This document shows, in pieces, positions 1 to 39,200 of a DNA stretch of 64,000 bases; position 1 is the first letter of the stretch, and every line of letters starts with the position of its first letter. The notes below the pieces were generated by a model. The model was not told the origin of the DNA. It saw only the letters and a list, made by a program, of their open reading frames with translations, and did not search any database. The stretch spans positions 16,162,293 through 16,226,292 of the forward strand of contig NC_086360.1 in the NCBI RefSeq assembly GCF_036324505.1. The letters are read 5' to 3'. This stretch comes from Eleginops maclovinus (taxonomy: Eukaryota; Chordata; Actinopteri; Perciformes; Eleginopidae). Position numbers and translations under genes: made by a program.

Positions 1-622
1 GCCATTGTCCATCTTCAAACGGCCCCAATTCTCAATGCTGGAAGGCAGTTTCTGAGCAAACTTTTCATGTTGAAACATGATAATATATTTCATTTGCAGG
101 AAGCACACATTCAAAAGCATATGCACTCACACCTGCAACCCTAACAAAGTCTTCTCAGTGCTGTACAATCATTCAAGTAAATGAATATTCACTGAGGGAC
201 ACACATACAGAGCTTAACCCTGACTCAACCAACAAAACTTTCATGTTTCCATTCCCCAGAGCGGAGCTAGGAACATCTAAACTTGGCCTGGCCACAGAGA
301 TATGCAGCTCCAATTCAGTAGACATTAGTTTCTGCACATCTGGACAAACACTTCTACACACACCACTGGGGGGCTAATCAGTGCCAAAATGGCTTCCCTA
401 TACTGCCTCTGAATATGTAACATGTTGATATTGGCCAAATTCAGTAAAAAGGAAATCATTTGGGGTGGAGAGACAGTGAGAGCGAAGAAAGGGAAGTGGA
501 GAGGTCAACGGAAAGCTGGAGAAAAGAAAGAGGGGAGGCAATAGAGTGAGAAAACAGGACTGCAGCTCCACCTGCTGGACGTTTGGAGATGCAGAGGCAC
601 CTCCCTCATTTAGGGGGGTAAG

Positions 623-776
623 CAGAGGTGGAAGTAGTACTTGGAATGTGTACTTAGTAAGATCTGTAAAGTAACTAAAGGTACGAAACAAATGTAGTGG
701 AGGAAAGGTACACGATTTACCTCTGAATTGTAGTGAAGTACAGTACTTGGTACTACTTGGTTACTTTACACCACTG
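623..776. mobile_element. hAT-like MITE in an agtpbp1 intron
   Basis: The element begins CAGAGGTGGAAGTA and ends TACTTTACACCACTG, giving imperfect terminal inverted repeats of about 15 bp. GGGTAAG is present directly on both sides (616-622 and 777-783), which looks like a target-site duplication. The AGTACTT-rich interior is typical of abundant fish non-autonomous hAT repeats. It has no coding capacity. Confidence 0.55.
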
Positions 777-1138
777 GGGTAAGCTAAACAAAAAACTCTG
801 AAATCTGACACATTAGACAAGAAATTAGTGCACATTATAATGATACCTTTTTGTTAATATTTTGTCAAAAAAGAGAGTTAATGAGCATCTTTTCTCATAC
901 TCTGGCTCATTCATTGTTTATAGACAAATAATTAATTGCAACTTAATTTACACAACTTCCAGGTGCCTTGGTGTCCTCTGGGTTGCAACGCGGACCATGA
1001 ACCGCAGTGTCGAGTGTTGGCTCTCTTGTTCAGCTGGGGAGCTCTGTGGCATGTCATTCCCCAAATCTCTCATTTACTGTCATTTCTCTCTACTGCATCT
1101 CTAATAACACCAAAAGTAAAATAAAATAAAATGCTTAC

Positions 1139-19845
<18,707 letters not shown>

Positions 19846-21180
19846 TTTATCTACTTCAACATTTCATGTCGTCTGCAAGAAAAAAGGAAATGAAAAAAAA
19901 AAGGACAAGAATAAACATGCTGTACAACTGAACCAATTAGCATAGTAAACCTATGTGCCAAAACAGATCCCTAAACTCTTTCTGTAACCCCAGGCTGTAA
20001 TCAGCCTGCAGCTATGCAAAGAAAGATAATGATCAACCTGTGAATGTGATGAACTATCCATACGTGTTAACTTGGCAATAACCTGGGACAAGCTACAGCT
20101 GCAGAGATGGCTTATATCGGCTATACCATGACAGACTTTAACTATCTGATACACAGACGCTTCTGGCTGATTTAATGCGAAACAAAGAGGCTGCCCTAAA
20201 TGCTGCAGATCTCAAATGTCTCGAGACAAAAGACCAGTAGCCGACAAAGTAATTTGAATAGGTTTGAAAAAAGCTATGCTACGCTTTTAGTTGCATTAAA
20301 AACATGTGTTTTATTTTTTCAAAATGGAAAAAAAGAGCATCATTCAGCAGAAAAGTTAAGCAACAGTTCAGTGAATTTAATTTTCACCGATTTCCAAAGA
20401 GTCCTAGATACGAAAATAAGGTCAGACGTAAATACAGAAGCATTTATGGGCTGTGATAAGATGAGTCATAAACATTTGTTATGTTCATGTTAAATGTTGA
20501 GATAACATTGAACATCAGTCATGTTAGAAAAACATTCAGTTGTTTTAAATAGGTCATAAAAACCTATTTAAAAGTTGAAGGAAGTTGTCTGATGTACAGT
20601 ATATTAATCAATACAATACCTTTAACTGCTTTAACATGTTTTCTTTAGTTTGCATAGTCAGACTGCAAAAGTCCACCTCCCTTTCTTACAATAGGAACAA
20701 CCAGTTGACCGTGCTGAGGAGGAGCAGCCAGATGAGAACATAAAGAGCATAGGGATATTAATTTTGAATCTTTCTCCAAAGCAATTATAAAACTGACTGT
20801 TCTGGAGACCAGTTCATATAAGCCAGATGGTAACTCTCGCCACAAAAAAGAATCCAAAATCTATTTAGAAAACATGATAAACTATCATTATAACACCAGC
20901 CCACAGGGACATTTTGACAAAAATGCTCTAATGATGATGTGGGTCGGTCACTGGCTTTAAGCTAATGCCAGATAGTAAACAGATAGGCAAGGCTGTTTTA
21001 CAAGATGCTAAGTTAGATAGGCTAGCTGAGGCTGGTGTCCGCTGCACCTGCTGCACTAGTCAGTCATTAACGGCCGCCTGTCTGCGACAGCAGGCTAGCT
21101 AACAGAGGAATATGCTAACAATAAAGCGTACACAGGCGATATTTGCTATAGCACTAGGCGTGCATATCACTGATTGATCA

Positions 21181-21629
21181 TTATGCTTTTACGAACCTGC
21201 ATGTAAAGGAACTGCTGTCCCATTCAGGGTGAACCAATTCCAAGATAAGGGGGCTCGCTGTTGTGTGTTTGTCTTGCCCGAAACGCCCTGATGATGTTGT
21301 GATGAGACCAGCCCCCACCAGCAACGGATCCTTCAATGGGGTTGTCGGCTGACAACGCGAGATTTCGTTACTCTGCTTGGTTTTAGCCAAAGCGCCTGTA
21401 TAAGACAAATACATCACAACTTTCACAGCAATTCAACATTGATAGTTTTATATCTGAACTGGCAGTGTTTCAATCTATAAATCGTTCTGAAGGGGCTTGA
21501 GTAGCATTATAACAGTTAAAGACTACATTCCCCAGGTTGACAGCGGCTGATGACGTATAAAGTATGCGCCAATCTTTACAGTCGCTGAAGAGATCTTTAT
21601 TAGCTACATGGTTAATACACAGCACTAAG
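21181..21629. promoter_or_regulatory. Head-to-head agtpbp1/naa35 promoter region and 5' exons
   Basis: agtpbp1 reads left and naa35 reads right from this stretch, which is richer in CpG than its flanks. On the plus strand a non-coding exon ends with the donor AAG|gtacgt at 21629/21630, the likely naa35 first exon. On the minus strand an exon-like segment of roughly 21199-21395 is bounded by an acceptor-like tatacag and a weak donor gttcgt, and could be agtpbp1 5' UTR. The same divergent order exists in human. Transcription start sites are inferred, not seen. Confidence 0.4.
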
Positions 21630-22792
21630 GTACGTTCTCGATTTCAATAAAAATATAGCTTTATAGTATCATTACACTTGTTTTGTATACCTAATATAAA
21701 TTAATAACGTGCTAAACGATAAATGATATCCCAGCTTCGTTCATAGAAAACATCCCCTGTGGGGAACAGTAGCTTGTTAGCACACGGTATTTCAGGATAC
21801 TTTCCGTCATTATTGTGCTCATTAAAGTGTTGTTGATAAGGGTGACATATGAGCGGACAGACAGTTATTTTCGTGTATACTTTTTGTAGCTAGCTAAGTT
21901 ATTTTGCTATTAACCAGATGCCTCCAATGTAAGGCTAAATAAAATGCATCAATATCATCTGTGACCTGTATTTCCTTTACCTACATATGACGAGGTCAAA
22001 CAATGTGCAGTGTATTCATAGTACCCCCTGCACTAGCTAAGTTAGTTACCCCTAAATAAAATGTCATTTTTGCTTATATTCGATGGAGGTTGTAAAATCA
22101 TTATTTTGTATATATAAATCAGTCACAGAGTAATGGGTATTTTTTTAAATCCCTGCTTAGCCATCAAAGTAGCCTACTTCCTGACATGTTCTTGCATTGA
22201 ATGGCTGATACTTTTCAGGGCACTCAAACGAGCCATTTACACCTTATTAAACCGCAATCTAAGACCCTCCAGTCAGTTGTCAGAGCAAAATGTTTATTCT
22301 CTCCTGTTGCCTAACATCACAATATACTGCTTCTTCAGCTTTCTAGCAGTAGAAGAATGAAATAAAGAAAATAGTAATTTAAGTCTGTTCTTATATTTAT
22401 TCATGTAATTAGAGGCAAAACACTTGATTTTGAATGTAAAGTCATTCATCTGAACAAACTGAATGAATACAACATCCTCTCCTGCTTAGAGTCAATACAG
22501 AAAAACAGTCTGAACTGAATGTGCCTATTGTACTGCATGTTTAATGGTGGACCAGCCATGTGTTTGCCAACTAACCTTTGAGATGTCCAGTAGAGAATGT
22601 GAATGAATGTAGTAAATGACTGTATGGATGCAAATGTGTATTTGTTTTAGATTAAGTGTAGTATGTGTGTATAGCAACAATGCTATGTTAAGGCTCTTAA
22701 ATTAATGTGATTTCAGTGTGGCATTTGATTTGAGACAATCATCTATTGATTTCTTTGTCCTATATCTCTTTTTCTTCTCTTAAATAGTCACC

Positions 22793-30300
<7,508 letters not shown>

Positions 30301-33004
30301 CCATTCACAAATGTGTTCAACATTCAGAACAAAAGAAAAGAAAAGCAAATTTAGTCCACCAAAGAAACAAAAAGTAAATCAAATTTATAAAAATCTAAAA
30401 CATATTTTCACTCCAGAAAAGAAATTGGACAAATAACAAAAGCAGGCAGACAAAACTTTCTGACCATACTAAGTATTGGATGTAAGAAAAAGTCAGTTTG
30501 ACAGCAACCTTGAATGATATTTCAGCACCAGCCCACGCATGAACACTCATACAGTTATCAAATTGTTAAAAGGCTTCAACTTCACTAAAAGATTTGAGAC
30601 TTGGGACGGGACTTGCAAGGAAGATGTGTTGGAACAGCTTTTTTTATTTAAAACATTTTATTTTTTGCAAAGCTGCTTTTGCCTTCAAGTTTTACAAATA
30701 ATCAACCATCTAAGTATGTGTTTTGATTTATCTTATTCTAAACAATAAACCAACAGAACAATGCTTTTGTTTCTAAGACAACCTGCAAATTTTTTGCAAA
30801 TGGTTTATTTACTACTCTGTTTATCTTTTAAATAGCCAACATTTTACATCCCAGTGTTTGATAAAGCCAGCGAGCTCACAGTGATACGTCTAAACCTCAT
30901 GAAGCGTAATAAAACCTAAATGGTTTGAGATCATTAATCACATTCATTTGTAATGCTTTTTTTTTGGTAGATTTTGTGCTAGTAGAATGGTATTTACCTG
31001 GTAGGTTTCCCGTGTACTGTACCCCCCACCTCAATGTTTTCCTCATAGTGACGGAGATATTTATTCCCTGATGGGAATAATTCATTAGACAAAAGTAACC
31101 TACTGAAGGATTTTGTACTGAAATGTTCCTCCCATTACATCACACAGAATTTATCGGGTCAAACATAACAAACACATGTGGTTTTAAATCACTGTCAAGT
31201 CCTCAAAGTATGAACGACACCATCTTATCTTCATTTTGGTGAGAAGCTAAAGATGTAAAAAATGTCATTTTGTTTTCAATGTCAAAAAGGTTTACAAAAC
31301 ATCTGCATTGTGTTAGGACATGTTTATTGTTCATGGGGATCATGCGGTCAACAATGTCCAATATATGTATATAAATATTCCTCATTGTGCATTTCATTGA
31401 AGATAATCATCATTAATTCAAGACCAGGATTTTATGGCTAAACCTTTACATTCATATGGAAACTATAGGTATTGTGAAGTTTATCATTTAGAGATATTAA
31501 GCCATTATTTAGCATATGTGTAAAAATCTCAGCATCGTGACTGAAAATGGTGGATTTAAAAATAACTGGCAGCCCAATTGTAACGACCGCTTGAAACTGT
31601 GAGGTTTAAGACATTGGAAATACTTCAGTGGTTGAATTGTTGATAAGTCAAAGCATGATTGAAATGATGGCAAACTGACACATACTGAGTAAGTGTGGGT
31701 ATTGAGTAATACCTTTTAAATGAAATACCAGGAAACAATATCTTTAAAATGAAGTAAAATCATCTGTCCTGTATAAAACACAAGGCAATAAAACTAATAC
31801 TATTTTACTTTTTGTTAATTTCTGATGCCTAAGTTCATGTTTTCTCTCACAGACACACATTCCATGCTAATACAGCTTTAAGTTGAAGGGACATTTAAAA
31901 AATGCTGAATGTTTTCACAATGGATGGATAATAAGAGCCCCAATGCCAAACAAAGAAATGTGCTTCACGCAAATAAAAAAGTCCATTAAATTCAGCTAAG
32001 CAGAGGCAGTATCCACAGCGTTAAGGTCCAAACTCAGTTATGGGAAAAACCGGTGTACACATAATCAATAAGGCATGAGACAAAAAATGAAAAGATGTTT
32101 GAAATAACTCGCTTCATTATATTCTGAAACAGTTTTTCTTTCTAAATGATCCCAAATGTTGATCCCAAATTCAATCAAGAGACGATCTAGACATTATTTC
32201 TGATAGATAAAAGAATTTCCTGTTACACATAACATGATAAGCCGCTGCCTCTAATGACACAGATGTACTCAGCAGTCCAACAAGAATCTGAGAACTTTTC
32301 CTTCAATTGCTAGAGCTATAGAAAACCTCATTTGCGTTCTCTGACAGACCTTTCGTTAAATGACATGTTCCAGCTATTGACCCGTAGTCAGCATACTACA
32401 GTAATACACACCTAAAGGCCCTTTAAGGGTCTGCACATCATCATCACATTTGTGTCATCATTCAAGTTACCGTCATTATGGAGTGAACATAATAAACACA
32501 TCTAATCACATGGTCAAAGGCTACTAATCCCAGCAGTGATGAAATGGTTCCATCCCACTGGTGTCAAGTCTTGAAATGTCATCAATAATATTTAAGCAAC
32601 ACGAGGAGGTGGGTATGTGGTAGTACTTAGAAGTACTTCCATATAACTTTTTCATACCGAAATCAATGAGCACAATCATCACAATAACAGAAACCATGGG
32701 GTTACATTTATACAGTGAATGCGTTCGATTAGAAACCACATTTGCACACGTTTGGCTGACATTTGCATATTTCAGAGTTGAACATGAAGTCCTAAATATG
32801 CGTACTCTGATACAGAAAACTGGCAACCTATATTATGTCTGAGAATTGTAATTAAATAAATTGTACATAATCCTTTAAATTGTACATAATCCTTTTAGAG
32901 ATGACATAATAAAAAACATTCCAAAAAGCAAAGGATTTTGAAATCAAACAAAACTAAAGTGTGATGTCTTTCCTATAAAGATGTTCATCTGGTTTTGTTT
33001 GTGC

Positions 33005-33099
33005 TCACTGTGTTCCAAGGGCCGCATTAACCTCTGCTGAGGTGTATGATGGGTCCTGTTTCCTTATGTGTTGTGCAAGCTCCTTCTCTAACTCCAGCC
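33005..33099 (-). other. Exon-like terminal frame downstream of golm1 (unrecognised)
   Basis: On the minus strand a pyrimidine-rich acceptor (ttttttcccacag) leads into an open frame of 31 codons (after a split first codon) beginning LELEKELAQHIRKQ and ending NAALGTQ-stop at 33007-33005. The first two bases complete a split codon, so it needs a donor that leaves one base. Two golm1 donors fit: the one after 34169 (skipping the normal last coding exon) and the one just after the golm1 stop, at 33979. The peptide was not recognised. It may be an alternative golm1 C-terminus, a decayed one, or untranslated. Confidence 0.4.
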
Positions 33100-33489
33100 C
33101 TGTGGGAAAAAAATATTTGCAAAATGAACACAAACTGTGTTTATGGTTTAATGATGTAGCTGTATATTTGGCAGGCCTACTAAAATTAAATGCAACTGAA
33201 TACACAACAGTCAACTTTGTGTTACCAATATAGACAGCTGAACAGGAAAACAGAAACCAGATTTGTTTCCTGAAACTGGAACATTTCCTTAACTGACATT
33301 CGGCAGGGATGATGAACACACAGCATTAATAGGTAGTGTTCCCATCAATCACCTGTGCGGGGCAGACTTTGCACATGGAGTGTTTTAAATCGTTGATAAT
33401 AAAGTTTGAACTAACCATCTAACTAGTGGTAGACACAACTATGTCACTCAGAAGTGAAAGTGACACGACAGCTGATGATGATGATGATG

Positions 33490-33790
33490 ATAGATAGAAT
33501 CGAGGATGAAACCCTCTTTATTTGTCACATACATGCACACAGCAGAGCACACACAGTGAAATTGGTCCTCTGCATTTAACCCATCCTAGTACTAGGAGCA
33601 GTGGGCAGCTATCGTGCAGCGCCAGGGGAGCAATGGGGAGGGGGGGATTGGAGGTGTCCAGTGCCTTGCTCAAGGGCACCACAGCAGGGCCTAGGAGGTG
33701 AACTGGGACCTCTCCAAGTAGCAGTAAGGGACTTGAACCGGCGACCCTACGATTCCCAGTCCAAGCCCCTACTGACTGAGCCACTGCTGG
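33490..33790 (-). mobile_element. tRNA-derived SINE, copy 2, with Pol III boxes
   Basis: Read on the minus strand it starts near 33790. It has an A-box-like TGGCTCAGTCAGTAGGGG (33783-33766) and a B-box GGTTCAAGTCC (33739-33729), the layout of an internal RNA polymerase III promoter. A shared body follows, and the tail is (ATCT)/(ATC)-rich (tctatctatcatcatc). A shortened relative is at 17571-17835. It lies just downstream of the golm1 stop codon. Confidence 0.75.
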
Positions 33791-33979
33791 ACATGATGAT
33801 GATTTTGATGATTATGATGAACAACTGTTTTCAATCTGCTCTCAGAGATCACTGAACTAATGACTGAACTTCATCTAGACTTCATCAAGTCTGATACTGT
33901 CACTGTGAGTCGGCGTCATGAATAATTAATCTAGTGACTTTCAAGAAGGAAGACATCGATGTGTGTCTCACTGCATACC

Positions 33980-36900
33980 TTAGATCTGGGCAAGTTCAGC
34001 TTGTTTGTCTGCTTCAAACTCGCCTTCGTTCTCATCATCTCCGTTATAGTCAGCCAGCTCCTCCTCCATGTCTTTGTCTATCAGAAAGTACAATGTTCTA
34101 ATTAACATGAAACACACACATTGTATTCCTTTTCTTTCTTTACACACACATAACTTTATGCCACATACCTATATTTTCAGCTAGTTTACTCTGCCGTTGT
34201 TTCTCCAAATCGATTCCACCCACCACTTGCTCGTCTGCGTCATATTCTTCCTCAGGTTTCTGACTAAGAACAGTTTCGTCTGCCTTCACCCGGCCAATAA
34301 GCATGCCGTCCATCCCAGGGTCTGCCTCTGAAGACATGACCAAATTGTTGGTTAATTTCCTTAAATTTCACCATCTCTTCACTGAGAGTGCCTGGATAGA
34401 AATAACAAACTTTTAGAGACCAAGCCCTATTACCTTCAGCCTGAGTGTCCTCTCCATGGACGTCCATCACCTCCATCTCTTTGTCCTCTGTCAGGTTATC
34501 CTTCACAGGCTCACTGGTCTCTGCCTCCCCCTCTTTTGGTGTGACAGCCCCCTCTGGTGGTAGCAAAGTTTCCTGCTTGACTGCAGCAGCTGAGGGGACA
34601 GACTGGTATTCTATTTTGGAGGGATCTTTCCCTGCAGGCAGGTCCACTGGGGTATTAGGATCTATGAAATAAGTAGTGAGTGAGGATCAGTCTATATAAA
34701 AATATATACAAAACGCTTTGAATGTACAATATGCACAAACAGATGGTATATTAGTGTCATTGCATGCTTTTGAGATTAATTTCAGTGTGCTACACTCAGG
34801 CGTCATGACATCCATGTTTGTTACTTTTGTCCACAACGATCTCATTGGTCAGCAGCTCGGGTGGATCATCTCCGTTGGGCTGTGAGAGGGTTGTGTTGCT
34901 CACTACAGTTTCTGTTTTTACGGCATCAGCCCCAGTAGTGACTCCTCCGTCCTCTTTAGTTTCTCCAGCCGCTGCATGTTCGGGCCTGAGGAGTAAACAC
35001 CATCATAAACCACATTCCTTTACATAAACAGCTGCATGACAAGTAATTAACAAATGTAGGGAGTGGCAAAATCAGTCCACGCTTTTAGATTTTTAATGAG
35101 AAACTAGAATTAGAAGCCCTGGGCAAGATATTCCCTTTTGATTTGGTTACTAAACAAGGTGCAATATTAACTCAGTGTTCACACTCGCATGAAAGCAGAG
35201 TATGGTTTTGAACTGATTAAGAAAAAGGATTTGTCTATGCATAGCAACCCCATGATTACCTTATTTCAAATGGTTTGTTTTACAAATATGATGTTCTTTA
35301 AATTCTTTCACATGGGTTAGTTTTCAAACAGGAAATCGAAGTACCTTTGAGGAAACACCTGAAGGAGAGATGAGCTTTTCCATTTTCTTCTGAACATCAA
35401 GTTTAGCAGCAGCCACTCTCTCATCACACAACTCTTTCTGAGATAGGACCTGAGAATGGCAATGGGTCCTGTTCATATGTACAAACACACACACAGACAC
35501 ACCTTAACCATGAATAACAGAAAGCCATTCCTAAAGCTAAGCCAATGGTGAAATGTGGTTATTGTCAAGTATTAACATAAATAAAGAGTATTCTTGATCT
35601 TATTTTAAACAGACCTGTATACATATGATTGATTAAATTAATATGTTTCTCACATGTCGTAAGTGAGTCTGTTGTTGAGGTTTTTGATGTTGCCCTGGCA
35701 ACTTTGCAGCTCCTTCTGAACCTTCCCCAGGTCATCGTTTAGCTCTTTCAACTGACCTGGAGACCAGACACACAAGACATTAAGAGAAACACAATAAGTA
35801 AGATACATTTTCTATAGAGCTCATTTGGCCACTAACACAATATATCTGTTGAGAAGTTAAGGTTACCCTTGAGTTCCTGTATGGTTTTGGTGCTAGAGGA
35901 AATGTTCTGCTGCAGTGTGCCCTAGAAGCAAAAACACTAGTTATACTCAGAATTGCTTTACAGGAAATCCCTCTGATGCAATAGTTTATAGACACAAGTT
36001 TAACATTGGTTCCTCCCAGTTGTATTGTACAGACATTTAAACATCTATTGGTGTTTCTGTGCACCTTCTCTTGGCTGCAGGTGTTCTGAGATCCTTCCAG
36101 TTGTCTCTTGTAGAGGCTTTCTATGTGGCTAATCTGCTCCTTCTGTCTCTGGATTTCCTCCTGGAACTCAGTCTTCTTCAGCTCCACTACTCCTCTCTCT
36201 GCTGCTCCACGCTGGACCTGGCCTTCCAACTCATACAACTTAGTCTGAAGCACACATGCAAAGAGAGAGTTTAATGACAAATGATGACAACAATCTGACT
36301 GTGTAAGCAAAGGACAGCAAAATGGCACACCCGTTACTTCAACACATTAAAAAGGTGGTAATATACTCCTGTTCCACAATGCACATGAGAAAGGAAAGTG
36401 TGTTGCTTATAGAGTGGTGCAGGGATGACGTATTTTTGGAGGCCAACCCAGAAGTAAGCTGCGCATGGGTTCCCTCGACAAAAAAGCAATGCGATTTCTC
36501 CATAGGATTTTGGAATATTGTAAAAAACAAGATCTGTGGAAAACAAACCTGTTTGATAAATGCACATTTTGTTCAGCCGGATAATCTTCACGTGTCTCCC
36601 TACTTTCAAAATTCTAGAATCATAAATCTAATCACCAGAACCAAAATGCTAACGTCATGCTATAAACAAACCACAGACGAGTACAGCAGGGCCGCCAACT
36701 TCAACATCACGCCAACCAAAGATCCTTTCAACTGACTTTCACGCGCTTGCATATGTTAACAAAGCTTTCCTTTTAGCCAAACTGAATTTAACTAGAAGTC
36801 ATGGCTCTAGATCAGGGGCAAACAAACAAAGCGGGAGTGTTAACGTGTTCGGCATAATGACGAAAAACGTCCTCGACAACGTCTGCAGTCCTTTTGAGAC

Positions 36901-37667
36901 ACTTGTTAACAACCATCATTTTTCAGACACGTAAACTGGGGAGGGGTGGGGGTCACTGCTGATGTATTTAATGTTGTAGAACAAAACATGATCCGTCTCT
37001 TAAATTTGTGTCAACTACAGACCTTATTTCGAGCTATTTTCCAAAATCCTATGGAGAATCCCATTGAGTGAGACAAGGGAAGTGGTAAAATGCTAACTCA
37101 CATCCGGGTTTTAGGACTCATTCCTGCACCACTCTATAGTGACTTGTGTTAAGTAAAGGGTATGGCTTTAAAGTTGTAAAAGGAAATTGCATAACAGAAG
37201 ACCCTTCAGCAACCAAAACTATGATGTAAAGAAGACCAAATCAGGAAGCGAATGCTGTCTATCTCACTTCTGCTTAAGGAATACATGATTTTGTTGCAGA
37301 TCTGCACCAGCAAAGTCAGTTAATAATAACCACGTGTTTAATCATTATACGACGTGTGAAGTCTCTAAACATATTAACTTTAGCCAAATGCCACACGCTG
37401 ACATTGCAAGACCTATTCTGAGAAAAATGGGTTTGTAATAATTTGCAACAAGAGACACTTTAAATGAAGTACATTTTTGAGGTGATATTTGCACTGTCCA
37501 CTCTAGCAGAAAACCACAGAAACACAAGATGAACTTACCTCTAGCTCCACATTGCGGGAGCTTGACACCCAGTAGTTAAAACCCAAAACCAGAATACAGG
37601 CAATTAGAGCGCCGATCATTAGAGGGGGTGATCTTCCTCCACGACGTCCATTTCCCAGCCCGCCCAT
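33980..37667 (-). CDS. golm1: Golgi membrane protein 1 (GP73/GOLPH2)
   Basis: Type II Golgi membrane protein: a short cytosolic N-terminus, one signal anchor, then a luminal coiled coil and an acidic tail. The start MGGLGNGRR and the anchor LMIGALIACILVLGFNYWV (about residues 16-34) match the vertebrate family. Exons: 37667-37539, 36244-36065, 35921-35867, 35756-35654, 35468-35359 (or to 35345), 34985-34825, 34661-34434, 34327-34169, 34077-33980. The second exon holds the coiled coil (GQVQRGAAERGVVELKK). The last coding exon ends DKQAELAQI-stop, recalling the acidic YNMDENE..DKQAALA tail of human GOLM1. The luminal acidic region is poorly conserved and was followed by frame. One junction (35359 or 35345 to 34985) does not fit in phase, so a small exon may be missing or a base may be wrong. 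In mammals furin-type cleavage after the anchor releases the luminal part; the site was not identified here. Confidence 0.9.
36409..37137. mobile_element. Non-autonomous DNA transposon (about 729 bp) in golm1 intron 1
   Basis: The ends are perfect inverted copies of TATAGAGTGGTGCAG. The similarity continues imperfectly for about 100 bp inward, including TCTCCATAGGATTTTGG at about 36498 and its complement at about 37038. The interior has no transposase. The open frames across it are short and on both strands, so they are treated as chance. The superfamily was not determined. Confidence 0.65.
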
Positions 37668-38099
37668 AGCTGTCTACACACTAGACACAGACAAACACAA
37701 CCAGGGTCAACACACTTTCCATTCATTCTAAAATGCATGTTTTAAATAACAATGTTTTAGACTGTGAGCCCTGCATTACATCTACTATTTGGAAATAGTC
37801 AGCTTTTGGTTTTGCAAGTTGCTTGTGGACATGTATAAAGCTCACTGTCATACCTGTAAGGGGCATTGAGCTACTTCTGCTTGTGTCAATGCAATGTCAG
37901 AAAAAGGTTATTTGATGGTATCAACATCATAGTGTTTAGAAATAACACTTGAGATAATCTACAGACAACTGTGTTTATAGGTCGGCAAGTATAGAGACCA
38001 ACACCCACATGTAGCTACATTGTATTGCTTAAGTTTGTTTCAAACAATGCTGAGTAAATCTAAATGACTGCAAAAAGCTGAGCCAAAGCATACATTATA

Positions 38100-38165
38100 T
38101 AATGCAACCTCTGCATTTGACTATGTGCAATGACAATAAAGTTGGATCTAATCTAATTAAAAGGA
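38100..38165. repeat. Retroelement 3'-tail-like fragment
   Basis: The phrase TGTGCAATGACAATAAAGTTG followed by ATCTAATCTAATT resembles the 3' end of fish LINE-type elements, with a short terminal repeat in place of poly(A). Only the tail is visible. Confidence 0.3.
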
Positions 38166-39042
38166 CATTTCAAAGGACCCAAATGTGCTGAAATACAACT
38201 GGTTTCAGCAGTACTAATATCCAAGTCTGATATACGTTTACTTTACTAGTACAATATTGTCAGGTGGTGACAATGTATAATGCAAACTATTATGCTCAAC
38301 CATGCCCATTCATGTTTCTCCCATAGACTGTATATAGAAAGGTTTGTCCCATCATGCAAAGGCACAAATGGCAGTTGAGGGTTGAACAAATGAATCAACT
38401 GCGTAGTCAATGCACATTTCTTATTTACAAGACAAACATACGCCATGATAAAATTATAAAACAGTGGCTGTAGGTCAAAACACCTACAGATAAATAACGT
38501 AAGAGTAAAACTTGAGTTTTGCTTTATAAGAGGATTAAAGGGAGTGACTCGTGTTGTTAATGTCAACGCATGACTTACAGACATACAGCAGCAGTAATGT
38601 TGCATTACAGGATGGCACAACCCCATTAAGATACACAGATACAATTTGGCCATGCCTGTAGGTTTGCATTAAAGGCGTTATTCAAAAACCGGACAAAGCT
38701 GTCTTTGAGTACAAAAATGTAGATGCTAACGTTAGCCACACAGGTACCTCGAATACTAGACTAAATAAATGCAGGTCAAGAATGGGCTAACGTCAAAGGT
38801 AATAACAGCCACTGCACCAACCTGAAGAAGATCCTCTTGCCGTATAAAGATTACAAAAAATGACATCAAATTCTAAAAATGAGGTTAAGGGACACACATA
38901 ATTTGGCCAGTTTAACTAATGAAGTTTATTGTTTTGTTGCAAAAAACCGCTGGCGTCGATAGCAACGTAGCCTTTCCCCGTTAGCTTCATAGTTCGCAGC
39001 AAGCTAACTAACGCTAACAGACAGACCATGTACTTAACTTAC

Positions 39043-39200
39043 CCGGTAGTCTCAAGAGGAAAACAAGAATTGAATGTTGAACCCCGTATATGCAGAGTTA
39101 GTAAGTGATATTTTGGGGAAAAAATGGAAATATTTGCGTTTCACGCGCATATAACACCGCTATAGCACTTTTATTTCCTATTCATTATTGCCATGTAAAC
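39043..39200 (-). other. golm1: Likely golm1 5' non-coding exon and promoter
   Basis: A consensus minus-strand donor (ACCGG|gtaagt) lies at 39043/39042. The coding exon at 37667 is preceded by an acceptor at 37674-37675, so a spliced 5' leader is needed. The right edge is not defined by sequence. The intron between contains nothing recognisable except a retroelement-like tail near 38100-38160. Confidence 0.5.

Larger units (their letters stand above)
30301..33978. other. Convergent naa35/golm1 3' region, mostly golm1 3' UTR or intergenic
   Basis: AT-rich DNA with no gene-sized open frame. Several minus-strand AATAAA signals (TTTATT on the plus strand, for example about 31051, 31320 and 33516) could end golm1. 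It contains the exon-like frame at 33005-33099 and the SINE at 33490-33790, described separately. Nothing else was recognised. Confidence 0.5.

Noticed and set aside
1..1138. Search for the last agtpbp1 exon
   Set aside because: The minus-strand reading near the left edge is open for about 20 codons but does not resemble the expected family tail and lacks a clear acceptor, so it is not called.
33729..33783. A tRNA gene suggested by A- and B-box sequences
   Set aside because: The boxes belong to a repeated SINE; no cloverleaf with acceptor stem and anticodon arm could be drawn.
36322..36735. 137-codon plus-strand frame
   Set aside because: Lies mostly in the golm1-intron transposon and its inverted end; not recognised and not exon-like.
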